Source of the DNA: WFQV01 sp964611145
GTDB taxonomy: Bacteria > Bacteroidota > Ignavibacteria > Ignavibacteriales > Melioribacteraceae
Assembly (NCBI GenBank): GCA_964611145.1
Contig: CAZSYM010000006.1
Coordinates: 28,903 to 92,902, forward strand
DNA: 64,000 nucleotides
Direction of reading: 5' to 3'
This document shows, piece by piece, positions 26,118 to 35,043 of the stretch. The notes below the pieces were generated by a model. The model searched no databases, was not told the origin of the DNA, and worked only from the letters and a program-made list of their open reading frames with translations. Every line of letters begins with the position of its first letter. Position 1 is the first letter of the stretch. The position numbers and the translations under genes are program-made.

Positions 26118-27419
26118 ATGCTTGCTAAATTTTTTCAATTCGAGGAGTTGGGTACTAATCTTAAGCGGGAGATTATCGGCGGAATAACGACCTTTATTAC
26201 AATGGCGTACATTATCATTGTGAATCCGAAGATTTTGGAAGCGGCGGGCTTACCTTTCGGTGCTTCGATGGCGGCAACGATTTACACCGCATTTTTCGGA
26301 ACTTTCTTGATGGGTGTTTATGCCAAGCGTCCCTTCGCGATTGCGCCTTATATGGGCGAGAATGCGTTTATTGCTTTTACGGTCGTTAAAGTTTTGGGCT
26401 ACAGTTGGCAGACTGCCTTGGGCGCTATTTTTATCAGCGGTGTGCTTTTTACGATTATTACTTTGTTCAATATTCGCTCCTGGTTGGCTAATTCAATCCC
26501 TGAAAGTATGAAGATTGCTTTCGCAGTGGGAATCGGGTTTTTCCTTGCTTTTATCGGTTTAAATGAAACGGGCATTGTTACACTCGGAGCTCCGGGAGCA
26601 CCGGTAAGAGCGGGAAATTTTCACGAGGCAACGATTCTGCTTGCTTTGTTCGGCTTTTTGTTTACCGGAATATTGATGATTAAAAAAGTAAACGGCTCCA
26701 TTCTTATTGGCATTCTTGTTACCGCTGCGATTGGCTTCGCTTTCGGCGTTTCTCCCCTGCCGGAAAGTCTTATTAGCTCCCCGCCTTCTCTTGAACCGAT
26801 TTTTCTTAAACTCGATATAGCGGGAGCTTTCACGTGGGGATTTTTTGCGGTTATACTTACTGTGCTTGTTATGGACTTTGTGGATACAATGGGAACGTTG
26901 TTGGGCGTGGGATACAAAGCGAAACTTTTGGATGAGGAAGGAAATTTACCCGATGTCGGAAAACCTTTCCTATGCGACGCCCTTTCCACAGTGGTGGCTT
27001 CTTTGTTGGGCACAACAACTGCAGGTGTATTTATTGAATCCGCCGCGGGAATAGAAGCCGGAGGACGTTCGGGACTTACCGCAGTGATTACCGCTTTGCT
27101 TTTCTTGGTTGCCCTTTTCTTTTCTCCCTTGCTTACCGCTATTCCGAATTATGCTTACGGTTCGGCGTTAATTATTGTGGGACTTTTGATGATGTCCCCT
27201 ATAAAGAATCTCGATTTTGAAAATTATGGCGAGCTAATTCCCGCCTTTGTGATTATCGCTTTTATGAGCTTTACTTATAATTTGGGAATTGGTATGACAG
27301 CCGGTTTTGTGGTTTATCCCGTAACGAAATTCTTTGCGGGAGAAATTAAGGATGTTAAACCGGGAATGTGGATACTCTCAATATTTTCGCTTCTGTTTTT
27401 CATTTTTTATCCCTATTGA
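26118..27419 (+). CDS. NCS2-family purine permease (AzgA/PbuG-like)
   Basis: 433 residues from ATG 26118, chosen over the upstream in-frame start because GGGGAGG lies directly ahead and homologues begin near MLAKFFQFEELGTNLKRE. About 12-13 transmembrane helices. Family motifs: REIIGGITTFITMAYIIIVNP, YMGENAFIAF, MDFVDTMGTLLGVG and ESAAGIEAGGRSG. Members import adenine, guanine or hypoxanthine by proton symport; which one is not readable. The 150-base leader was checked for a purine riboswitch and none was evident. Confidence 0.93.
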   Translation: MLAKFFQFEELGTNLKREIIGGITTFITMAYIIIVNPKILEAAGLPFGASMAATIYTAFFGTFLMGVYAKRPFAIAPYMGENAFIAFTVVKVLGYSWQTALGAIFISGVLFTIITLFNIRSWLANSIPESMKIAFAVGIGFFLAFIGLNETGIVTLGAPGAPVRAGNFHEATILLALFGFLFTGILMIKKVNGSILIGILVTAAIGFAFGVSPLPESLISSPPSLEPIFLKLDIAGAFTWGFFAVILTVLVMDFVDTMGTLLGVGYKAKLLDEEGNLPDVGKPFLCDALSTVVASLLGTTTAGVFIESAAGIEAGGRSGLTAVITALLFLVALFFSPLLTAIPNYAYGSALIIVGLLMMSPIKNLDFENYGELIPAFVIIAFMSFTYNLGIGMTAGFVVYPVTKFFAGEIKDVKPGMWILSIFSLLFFIFYPY

Positions 27420-27431
27420 TATTCTCACAAG

Positions 27432-27449
27432 CCGGGGCTTTGTCCCCGG
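27432..27449 (+). terminator. GC-rich hairpin after the permease gene
   Basis: CCGGGG-CTTTGT-CCCCGG, 13 bases after the stop. There is no T-run directly after the stem, so it is an imperfect terminator candidate. Confidence 0.4.
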
Positions 27450-27484
27450 TTCCCCCTCCCGTTTTAATACTCGCCATTTTTTCT

Positions 27485-27492
27485 TAATTTTG
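27485..27492 (+). promoter_or_regulatory. Possible -7 element (TAATTTTG) for the OsmC gene
   Basis: TAATTTTG fits TAnnTTTG; a TTTT stretch 20 bases upstream is a poor -33. Leader to the start codon would be about 70 bases. Confidence 0.3.
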
Positions 27493-27568
27493 CACTTTCT
27501 TTTTCAGTGAGAATTTATTCTTACCCTCGCAAATGGTAGAAAATTGTTAAATAAAAAAAGGAGTTAAG

Positions 27569-28015
27569 ATGACATTAGTTAAAGGTTATATTCGTCAGGT
27601 TCGCGGGCTTTCTATGGCAGGTAAAACCGATTCGAATCATTGGGTAATGATTGATGGTCCCGAGGAATTTCACGGAAGTAACGCCGCCATTCGTCCTAAG
27701 GAATTGTTGTTGCTAAGTCTTGCCGGTTGCACGGGAAGCGATGTGGTGGCAATTCTTCAAAGGAAAAGGGCGAATGTGGAAGCTTTCGAAATGAATATAG
27801 AAGCGGAACAAACGGACGAACATCCTAAGGTGTACACTAAAATAGATTTGGAATTTGTGGTTTACGGAAAAGGCATAAAGGAAAAGGACGTTGCGAGAGC
27901 GATAGAACTTTCGGAAACAAAATATTGCGGTGTTACAGCAATGTTAAGAAATTCCGTTGAAATCACAAGCCATTATCGTATAGTGGATACTTCCGAATCG
28001 GAGAATGAACAGTAG
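27569..28015 (+). CDS. OsmC/Ohr-family protein
   Basis: 148 residues, ATG 27569 with a strong AAAGGAG. The OsmC fold is indicated by LLLLSLAGCTGSDVV with Cys54 on the central helix and Cys120 in ETKYCGVTAML. These are the two redox-active positions used by Ohr/OsmC proteins to reduce organic hydroperoxides, although the YhfA-like subgroup here often has unknown substrates. The 3' end overlaps the next gene by 11 bases, indicating co-transcription. Confidence 0.9.
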   Translation: MTLVKGYIRQVRGLSMAGKTDSNHWVMIDGPEEFHGSNAAIRPKELLLLSLAGCTGSDVVAILQRKRANVEAFEMNIEAEQTDEHPKVYTKIDLEFVVYGKGIKEKDVARAIELSETKYCGVTAMLRNSVEITSHYRIVDTSESENEQ

Positions 28016-29168
28016 ATATAATTATATTGTTCTGGGAGCGGGGCGGCAAGGAGCCGCTGCCGCTTATGATTTGTCTCTCCGTGGGGATGCAAGCTCCGTG
28101 ATAATTGCCGATGTGGATTTTCAGAGGGCAAAAAATACCGTTGATTTTGTAAATTCCTTGTCGCATGACGAAAAGTGTATTCCCGAACAAGCCGATGTGC
28201 GGGATAAAGAGCGGATAAAAGATTTGTTTTCTCGTGCGGATTCCGTTATTAGTGCCGTTCCATATTATTTCAATTTATCCCTTACCGAGCTTGCAATTGA
28301 GAAAGGAGTGCATTTTTGTGATATGGGCGGGAATACGGCTGTAGTGCGGGAACAGTTGAAACTCGACGTACAAGCGAAAGGCAATGGTGTGGCGGTTGTG
28401 CCTGATACGGGAATGGGTCCGGGATTGAATATTACTATGATTCGCTATGTTTACGATAAGTTTGACAAGGCGGAGGAAATTATCGCTTATGTAGGCGGAC
28501 TTCCTAAAAATCCGAAGCCACCGTGGAATTATGAATTGCTTTTTAATATTAATGGGCTAACTAACGAATATCATGGTAATGCCTTTGCTCTGCTCGATGG
28601 AGAGCTGAAAGAAGTACCTTGCTTCGATGGATTGGAGGTGATTAATTTGCCAGGTGTGGGGGAATTGGAAGCGGCGGTAACTTCCGGCGGGCTTTCTACC
28701 GCTCCGTGGACTTTTCGCGGAAAACTTAAGAGCCTCCAATATAAAACTTTACGCTATCCCGGACATTGGGAAATCTTTCGAGCTTATTCGTTGTTGGGAC
28801 TCTTTTCCGAAGAACCGGTGGATGTAAAAGGGCAAAAAATAATTCCTCGCGATTTTTATCATGCGTTGCTGGAACCCAAATTGCGAACGGAAAATCCTCG
28901 GGATATTGGCGTTTTGAGAATTGTGGGCAAAGGGAAAATTCAAGGCGAGTTCAAGACGTTTGTAATGGAGCTTGTTGAAGAATATGATGAAAAACTGCAT
29001 TTTACGGCGATGCAAAAGTTAACGGGCTGGCATAGTTCGATTGTGGCGATTCTTAGTGCAAAAGGCAAAATTGATGCGGGGGTTCACTCTGTGGAAAATC
29101 TTGAGCCTTCCACTATTGTTTCCGAGGCACGTAAAAGAGGTTTTGATTTTAAGGAGTATTTTGAATAA
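28005..29168 (+). CDS. Saccharopine dehydrogenase-family NAD(P)-dependent oxidoreductase (possible L-lysine dehydrogenase)
   Basis: 387 residues. Rossmann start YIVLGAGRQGAAAAYDL, then an acidic strand end IIADVD suggesting NAD preference. Middle motifs DMGGNTAVVREQL and VVPDTGMGPGLNI, and the catalytic-domain stretch TSGGLSTAPWTFRGKL, LRYPGHWEI match bacterial saccharopine/lysine dehydrogenase-like proteins. The reaction is probably oxidative handling of a lysine-derived amino acid, but substrate cannot be proven from sequence. It starts inside the OsmC gene, an 11-base overlap. Confidence 0.85.
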   Translation: MNSRYNYIVLGAGRQGAAAAYDLSLRGDASSVIIADVDFQRAKNTVDFVNSLSHDEKCIPEQADVRDKERIKDLFSRADSVISAVPYYFNLSLTELAIEKGVHFCDMGGNTAVVREQLKLDVQAKGNGVAVVPDTGMGPGLNITMIRYVYDKFDKAEEIIAYVGGLPKNPKPPWNYELLFNINGLTNEYHGNAFALLDGELKEVPCFDGLEVINLPGVGELEAAVTSGGLSTAPWTFRGKLKSLQYKTLRYPGHWEIFRAYSLLGLFSEEPVDVKGQKIIPRDFYHALLEPKLRTENPRDIGVLRIVGKGKIQGEFKTFVMELVEEYDEKLHFTAMQKLTGWHSSIVAILSAKGKIDAGVHSVENLEPSTIVSEARKRGFDFKEYFE

Positions 29169-29187
29169 TCTGAGGATGCGGGGCTTT

Positions 29188-29529
29188 CTAATCTTGCTTT
29201 ATCCATTCTTTCCAAATTTCCGGTTGATAACCCACGGTGGCTTTGTTTCCGTTGCGAACAATCGGGGTTTTCAGAAGCAAAGGATCGTTTAACAATTCCT
29301 CTTTTAAGTCGTAAACCATGTATTGAAGATTCCTCTTTTTGTATTGCTTGCCTTCGGTATCCAATAACCCTTCCAATGGAACGGAACGCAAAATATTTTC
29401 CAGCTCGCCTTTGCTTAAACCCTTGATTGTTAAATCCTTAAAGTGGAATGGGATTCTTCGTTCTTTGAAAAAACGCTCTGCTTTCCGTGTGTCTTTGCAT
29501 TTCTTAGTGCCTATTATCTGAATGTTCAC
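29188..29529 (-). CDS. ArsC/Spx-family thioredoxin-fold protein
   Basis: 113 residues from GTG 29529, chosen because family members start just before the first strand (VNIQIIGTKKC); an ATG 13 codons earlier is inside the kinase gene. Cys11 in KKCKDTRKAERFF is the ArsC-type catalytic Cys; there is no CxxC pair as in Spx. The C-terminal PIVRNGNKATVGY strand is also conserved. Such small proteins are usually called arsenate reductase-like although many do not act on arsenate. It overlaps the end of the histidine kinase gene by 26 bases, so the two are translated from one message. Confidence 0.87.
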   Translation of the reverse strand: MNIQIIGTKKCKDTRKAERFFKERRIPFHFKDLTIKGLSKGELENILRSVPLEGLLDTEGKQYKKRNLQYMVYDLKEELLNDPLLLKTPIVRNGNKATVGYQPEIWKEWIKQD

Positions 29530-30685
29530 TTTCTGATTTTTCCTCGGAAAGATTTTTGAATTTTGCAAAAAACGTAGTCCCTTTTTCTTTATCTGTGATA
29601 AATGATACTCTACCTTGTAGGTATTTTTCTGTCAGGAGTTTCATGCTGTAAGTACCTAATCCCCTGTTTTTCCCTTTTGTAGAAAAAGACCGGTTGAAAA
29701 TTTGGAGCTGTATTCTCGGGGGAATATAATCGGGATTATGAACAAAAAATTCAATTCCGTTTTCTACTTCCTTGCAGCCGAGTGTAACTCTTTCCCCTTT
29801 TTTGCTTGCTTCCAAGGCGTTTTTGACCATGTTTGAAATAACTCGGCGCACCAAAACCTCGTCGCTATAAAAAGTTATTTCCTTTGAATTGGGATCTATT
29901 ATAATTTCTTTGTCCTCAGCAAGTATAGAGTCTTTATAGAAAATTTTTAATGTTTTTAAAAGTTCCAAAGAATTTATTTTACTTATTTCAATTTCGAGAT
30001 CATCGTTTTCCGCTGCTAATAAATCTTTTTGAGATTTTATTTCTTCGATTATTTTATCGGTAATCTGTCGGATATATTCTGAAAGTTCTTTTATTTCTTC
30101 CGGGTCATCGCTTTCTAAAATCAAGGAGGAAAAGCTTCTAAGTGCTCCTGCGGTGTTGAGAACATCGTGAAAGAAAATACGCTCAAGAGCTCTCCGTCTA
30201 TTTAGATGTTGAATATCCCTCATTGTAAAGACTGTAAACTGTTCCCCGTCAATTTCGATGGGATTTGCCCAAACAAGTAAATCTAAGACATTATGGTTTT
30301 CTTGAGTGATTAGACACTCCTTTTCATTGGGAATTCCCCTTTGGGCATCGAGTATTGCATTTACGGCTCCACAATAGCGGCAGAATTCGGTTGTGCCGCA
30401 TCCTCCTTCGTCTTCATAAGCATGTATGCAATGTACGGCTTCGCCGGGGCGCAGACCGAGTACGTCTTCTTCCTTTTCGACCCCCAGAAATTTTAGGAAT
30501 GCTTCATTTGCATAAACTATTTGGCGATATTTGTTTAGTATAGTGATGAAAACGGGTATGTGTTCAATTATAAAAGTAGCAACGTGCTTGCGGCGGAAAA
30601 GTTCGATTTGCTTTTTCAACTCCTCTGCGCTTGCTCTTTCCGCAGGAGCATATTTTGTGGGGAGTTTTGTCTGATTGTCTCGCAT
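29504..30685 (-). CDS. Soluble PAS-domain sensor histidine kinase with a cysteine cluster
   Basis: 393 residues without signal peptide or membrane helix. PAS domain about 35-160 (PVFITILNKYRQIVYANEAF) carries Cys86, His88, Cys96, Cys102 and Cys105 (for example CGTTEFCRYCGAVNAI), a pattern suited to a metal or Fe-S centre or thiol switching. Dimerisation/phosphoacceptor helix has His173 in FFHDVLNTAG. ATPase domain about 245-380: NMVKNALEAS, GLGTYSMKLL and GTTFFAKF. No response regulator is adjacent; the co-transcribed neighbour is the ArsC-like thiol protein. Redox or metal sensing is inference. ATG 30685 is divergent from mutA. Confidence 0.9.
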   Translation of the reverse strand: MRDNQTKLPTKYAPAERASAEELKKQIELFRRKHVATFIIEHIPVFITILNKYRQIVYANEAFLKFLGVEKEEDVLGLRPGEAVHCIHAYEDEGGCGTTEFCRYCGAVNAILDAQRGIPNEKECLITQENHNVLDLLVWANPIEIDGEQFTVFTMRDIQHLNRRRALERIFFHDVLNTAGALRSFSSLILESDDPEEIKELSEYIRQITDKIIEEIKSQKDLLAAENDDLEIEISKINSLELLKTLKIFYKDSILAEDKEIIIDPNSKEITFYSDEVLVRRVISNMVKNALEASKKGERVTLGCKEVENGIEFFVHNPDYIPPRIQLQIFNRSFSTKGKNRGLGTYSMKLLTEKYLQGRVSFITDKEKGTTFFAKFKNLSEEKSESEHSDNRH

Positions 30686-30802
30686 TTTACTTGTGTTAAT
30701 TTAAAAAGTTATTTTCTTAAATTTAAGTATTTTTTGATTATTTTCTTAATTGCTCTGAAAAAATACTTTACTTTTAAAAATAAAAATAAAGAAGTCTTTA
30801 CG

Positions 30803-32788
30803 ATGGATGAAAAAGCGATAAGGTTCTCAACGCCTTCCTTTGAGGAGTGGAAAAAAGCGACGGAGAAAGAGTTAAAGGGAAAGCCTTTCGATTCTCTGTT
30901 TACAAGTCTTTCCGAAGGTATAACTTTGCAACCTCTTTATTTACGAGGTGAAAACTATTGGAACGAGAATCGTTTCCCGGGTTTCTATGACTATCGCCGT
31001 GGGAGCAAAGCGGGACGCAGAAAAAATGAGTTTCTGATTGTAAGAAAAATTACCGCTCGAAGCTCGGAGCGGTTCAATGAACGGCTATCCGAATTTCTCG
31101 ATTATGGGGTTAATGTAATTGCATTTGATATTGAAAAATTGCCTTTTGAATATTTGAGCGAGTTCGAGGAGGCTTTTAAAAATATTCGTGTCGATAAGCA
31201 TCCGTGGTTTGTAAGAACAGGCGATAATATCCTTTCGTTTTATGGATTATTGTTTGCGTTTTTGAGAAAGAAAGGAATAAAAATAGAAGGTTCCGTTATA
31301 AACTCTCCTTTGGCGGATTGGGCAAGGGACGGTATTATACCTCGGAATGTTGAAGAGGCGCTGGCGAATCTTTCCGTCGTGATGCGGGAAGTCCGTAAGA
31401 GAAACCTTAATCTTCGTTCCGTTGAAATTTCCACTCTTCCTTTTTCGAATGCGGGTTGCAACATGGTTCAGGAAATTGGAATTGCATTGGCTCAGGGTGT
31501 CTGTTATGCAAATACTTTTCTGGATTTGGGTGTTTCTCCTGAAGTATTCTTCCCTTCTTTTCAGTTTACTTTCGGAGTGGGACCCTTCTTTTTTGGTGAG
31601 ATTGCCAAATTCCGGGCGGCGCGAATCTTGTGGAATTTAATTCAAAAGGAATATGGTGCATCCGAAGAAATGTTTATTCATGCACAGTCAACTCATTTCA
31701 ATAAAACTTTCTATGACCCGTATGTTAATGTTTTAAGAACGACGGCGGAAAGCTTTTCTGCCGTTGTCGGGGAGGTGAATTCCATAGAGCTTTCCTCCTT
31801 CGATTTCCTTTCGGGATTTGCGGAAGGGCTGGGAGAAAAACTTGCCCGTAACGCCACGATTATTTTGACGAAGGAAGCGCATATCGGAAATGTGCTCGAC
31901 CCCGCGGGCGGTTCCTTTTTCGTGGAGAAATTAACCGACGAAATAGCCGAGAAATCTTTGGAGTTCTTTAAAGCGATTCAGAGAAAAGGTGGCTATGCGG
32001 AAGCGCTTAGAAAGGGTTTTATCCAGGATGAGATAAGAAAAGAAAGAGATAAAAAGGAAAGGGATTTTCTTGCGGGCAAACGTGTTCTTATCGGAATTAA
32101 CAAATATGCTAATCCGAACGAAAGCTTTCTGGATTACGCGGCGGATCGCGATAAAAAGAAAGAATGGAAAGACGGCAAGAGAAAGCCTTTTGTGGAGTTA
32201 AAAGAAAAATTTAATGGAAATAGAGAAACGTTTTGGCAAGAGATGGAAAAACTTTTGCTTAAGGGGGCTTCCTATCGTAGTATTGAAGAAGTTCTTGAAA
32301 CCAAAGGAGAAAACCTGCCCGTGAAACCTTTGCCCCAGGAACGGTTGTCGGCAAGGCTGGAAAGTTTGCGAAAGGAAATAGAAGAATTTTTTAATGGGAA
32401 ACCGTGTGCATTCCTTTTTGAATTTGGGAGCTTTTCCGATTTTAAATTTCAAGCCGACTTTGCCCGCAGAGTTTTGGAATCTGGCGGTTTTTGTGTCCGT
32501 GAACTTCGCGTTGCGGATACCCTTGCAGAGGCTTTGAAAGGCGAGAAGACAAGCGAGGCTGCTGCCGTTGTCTTTGCGGGATTCCAAAACATGGAGAGGA
32601 AAGAGAAATTTATAAAAGAAGCAAGGAGTCTTGACGTCCCGTTAATTCTTTCTTCCGCCACGATTGGAGACGACCCCGAATTTACACGGGATTTTGATTT
32701 CGTGATTTGGGAAGGCATTGATTTTATTGATTTTCTTTCCTCCTTGTTTGCAATAATAAAGAACAATGAGATTGGAGAAGCGGAATGA
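30803..32788 (+). CDS. mutA: Methylmalonyl-CoA mutase, small (beta) chain
   Basis: 661 residues from ATG 30803, where homologues begin; the frame is open further up over the divergent kinase gene. It is the catalytically inactive partner chain of the heterodimeric mutase. TIM-barrel part about 1-480 (LQPLYLRGENYW, GFYDYRRGSKAGRR, DPAGGSFFVEKLTDEI) and a degenerate flavodoxin-like C domain about 530-655 that lacks the DxHxxG cobalamin motif, as expected for MutA. It overlaps mutB by four bases (ATGA). The heterodimer rearranges (R)-methylmalonyl-CoA to succinyl-CoA or the reverse. Confidence 0.95.
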   Translation: MDEKAIRFSTPSFEEWKKATEKELKGKPFDSLFTSLSEGITLQPLYLRGENYWNENRFPGFYDYRRGSKAGRRKNEFLIVRKITARSSERFNERLSEFLDYGVNVIAFDIEKLPFEYLSEFEEAFKNIRVDKHPWFVRTGDNILSFYGLLFAFLRKKGIKIEGSVINSPLADWARDGIIPRNVEEALANLSVVMREVRKRNLNLRSVEISTLPFSNAGCNMVQEIGIALAQGVCYANTFLDLGVSPEVFFPSFQFTFGVGPFFFGEIAKFRAARILWNLIQKEYGASEEMFIHAQSTHFNKTFYDPYVNVLRTTAESFSAVVGEVNSIELSSFDFLSGFAEGLGEKLARNATIILTKEAHIGNVLDPAGGSFFVEKLTDEIAEKSLEFFKAIQRKGGYAEALRKGFIQDEIRKERDKKERDFLAGKRVLIGINKYANPNESFLDYAADRDKKKEWKDGKRKPFVELKEKFNGNRETFWQEMEKLLLKGASYRSIEEVLETKGENLPVKPLPQERLSARLESLRKEIEEFFNGKPCAFLFEFGSFSDFKFQADFARRVLESGGFCVRELRVADTLAEALKGEKTSEAAAVVFAGFQNMERKEKFIKEARSLDVPLILSSATIGDDPEFTRDFDFVIWEGIDFIDFLSSLFAIIKNNEIGEAE

Positions 32789-34971
32789 AAAAGCCCGATT
32801 TCAAAGATTTGGTTTACGAAAGAATTTCCCCGAAGGTTTCCCGCGAGGAATGGGAGAGGAAATTCCGCGAAGAAACCGGTCTTTCGCCCGGGGAGTTTAT
32901 TTTGAAAACAATGGAAAAAATTGAACTCGGAGTACTTTATAATGCCGACGATATTAAGGATTTAACGCATATAGATTATTTAAGCGGCATTCCTCCTTTT
33001 TTGAAAGGTCCTTATGCCACCATGTACATTCAGCGACCGTGGACGATAAGGCAGTATGCCGGTTTTTCCACGGCGGAAGAAAGCAATGCTTTTTACAAAC
33101 GTAATCTTGCGCAAGGACAACGTGGACTTTCCGTGGCTTTCGATTTGGCAACTCACCGCGGTTATGATTCCGATCATCCCCGCGTTACGGGCGATGTTGG
33201 GAAAGCGGGCGTCGCTATTGACACGGTGGAAGATATGAAAATCCTTTTCGACGGAATCCCGCTCGATAAGATTTCCGTCTCTATGACCATGAACGGAGCG
33301 GTTTTGCCGGTTATGGCTTTTTATATCGTAGCGGCTGAGGAGCAGGGAGTGGCGCATGAAAAACTTTCCGGTACCATTCAAAACGATATTTTGAAAGAGT
33401 ATATGGTTCGGAATACTTATATTTATCCGCCCGAAACGAGCATGAGAATCATAGCCGATATTTTTAAGTTTACGTCGAAGGAAATGCCGAAGTTCAATAG
33501 TATTAGCGTTTCGGGTTATCATATGCAAGAAGCGGGAGCAACGGCGGATTTGGAAATGGCTTACACTTTAGCGGACGGATTGGAATATGTGCGTGTAGGA
33601 GTTCGTGCCGGTTTGGACATAGATTCTTTCGCTCCCAGAATCTCTTTCTTCTGGGGAGTAGGAATGAATTATTTTATGGAAGTGGCAAAGATGCGCGCCG
33701 CGCGTGTGATATGGGCTACGCTGATGAAAAGATTCAATCCTAAAAATCCCAAATCGATGTCTTTGCGTGCGCATTCACAAACTTCCGGCTGGAGCCTTAC
33801 CGCACAGGACCCTTTCAATAATGTGATTCGCACTTGTATTGAAGCCATGGCTGCTGTGGCGGGGCATACACAATCCTTGCATACCAACTCTTTGGATGAG
33901 GCGCTTGCGCTTCCGACGGATTTTTCCGCACGTATCGCTCGCAATACTCAATTGTTTTTACAAGAGGAAACATTGATGACCAAGGTTATCGACCCTTGGG
34001 GAGGCTCTTATTTGGTTGAATATTTAACGGATGCGTTGATGAAAAAAGCGTGGGAACATATTGAGGAGATAGAATCCTATGGTGGAATGACAAAGGCTAT
34101 AGAAGCGGGCATTCCGAAAATGAGGATTGAAGAGGCGGCGGCACGGCGGCAGGCTCGGATTGACTCGGGCGAGGAGCTTATTGTCGGGGTGAATAAATAT
34201 CGTCCCGACAAGGAAGAAACCATAGACATACTCGAAATTGACAATCAAGCCGTTCGCAAGGCGCAAATTGAAAGATTGAGAAAAATCAAATCTATGCGCG
34301 ATGAAGATGCTGTTCGCCGAGCGTTGAACGCTATTACAAAAGCCGTGGAAGATGGAACGGAGAATTTGCTTGCACTCTCCGTGCAGGCGGCAAGAGTCCG
34401 TGCTACGTTGGGAGAAATTTCTTATGCAATCGAAAAAGTAAGCGGAAGGTATAAAGCAATGACAAAAATAATTACAGGGATTTACAGTGGGGAGTTCTCG
34501 GAAGAGAATGACAAAGAAATTAAAAGCGTAAGAGAATTAACGGATAAGTTTTTTAAAATAGAAGGACGACGCCCTCGGATACTTGTCGCTAAAATGGGGC
34601 AAGATGGACATGACCGTGGCGCAAAAGTTGTGGCTACTGCTTATGCGGATATGGGATTCGATGTGGATATAGGACCTCTTTTCCAAACTCCGGAGGAAAC
34701 GGCGAAACAGGCGGTCGAAAACGATGTGCATGTTGTCGGAGTTAGCTCTCTGGCAGCGGGACATAAAACCCTTGTGCCGGAGCTTATTGGGGAACTTAAG
34801 AAATTGGGACGGGGGGATATAATCGTAACCGTTGGCGGTGTGATTCCTCCGCAAGATTATGATTTCCTTTTTTCAAAAGGAGTAGCCGCCGTTTTCGGAC
34901 CCGGCACGCCCCTTCCTTTTTCCGCAAAGAAGGTAATGGAGCTGATTTTCGAAAGGTTCGTGGGCAACTGA
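32785..34971 (+). CDS. mutB: Methylmalonyl-CoA mutase, large catalytic chain
   Basis: 728 residues. N-terminal substrate barrel: GPYATMYIQRPWTIRQYAG, then SFFWGVGMNYFMEVAKMRAAR and RAHSQTSGWSLTAQDPFNN. C-terminal cobalamin domain about 598-728 with DGHDRG, His609 being the lower axial B12 ligand, and GVSSLAAGH plus VTVGGVIPPQDY further on. Reaction: adenosylcobalamin-dependent interconversion of (R)-methylmalonyl-CoA and succinyl-CoA in propionate metabolism. The G-protein chaperone MeaB/ArgK is not in the window; mce is at 10961 and the adenosyltransferase at 45304. A strong terminator follows. Confidence 0.97.
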   Translation: MKKPDFKDLVYERISPKVSREEWERKFREETGLSPGEFILKTMEKIELGVLYNADDIKDLTHIDYLSGIPPFLKGPYATMYIQRPWTIRQYAGFSTAEESNAFYKRNLAQGQRGLSVAFDLATHRGYDSDHPRVTGDVGKAGVAIDTVEDMKILFDGIPLDKISVSMTMNGAVLPVMAFYIVAAEEQGVAHEKLSGTIQNDILKEYMVRNTYIYPPETSMRIIADIFKFTSKEMPKFNSISVSGYHMQEAGATADLEMAYTLADGLEYVRVGVRAGLDIDSFAPRISFFWGVGMNYFMEVAKMRAARVIWATLMKRFNPKNPKSMSLRAHSQTSGWSLTAQDPFNNVIRTCIEAMAAVAGHTQSLHTNSLDEALALPTDFSARIARNTQLFLQEETLMTKVIDPWGGSYLVEYLTDALMKKAWEHIEEIESYGGMTKAIEAGIPKMRIEEAAARRQARIDSGEELIVGVNKYRPDKEETIDILEIDNQAVRKAQIERLRKIKSMRDEDAVRRALNAITKAVEDGTENLLALSVQAARVRATLGEISYAIEKVSGRYKAMTKIITGIYSGEFSEENDKEIKSVRELTDKFFKIEGRRPRILVAKMGQDGHDRGAKVVATAYADMGFDVDIGPLFQTPEETAKQAVENDVHVVGVSSLAAGHKTLVPELIGELKKLGRGDIIVTVGGVIPPQDYDFLFSKGVAAVFGPGTPLPFSAKKVMELIFERFVGN

Positions 34972-35003
34972 TAAATATGTTTTTTCTTGAGGGAGTTAGA
35001 ATA

Positions 35004-35032
35004 AAACCCCCGACGGTTAATATCGGGGGTTT
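35004..35032. terminator. Bidirectional terminator between mutB and ornithine aminotransferase
   Basis: Perfect 10-base stem AAACCCCCGA / TCGGGGGTTT with a nine-base loop, flanked by A-rich and T-rich bases, placed between two convergent genes, so it can serve both. Confidence 0.8.
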
Positions 35033-35043
35033 GAAAGTTTGTA

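Noticed and set aside
30560..30802. N-terminal extension of mutA
   Set aside because: Hydrophobic/Lys-Phe composition, overlaps the divergent kinase gene and its promoter; homologues start at ATG 30803.
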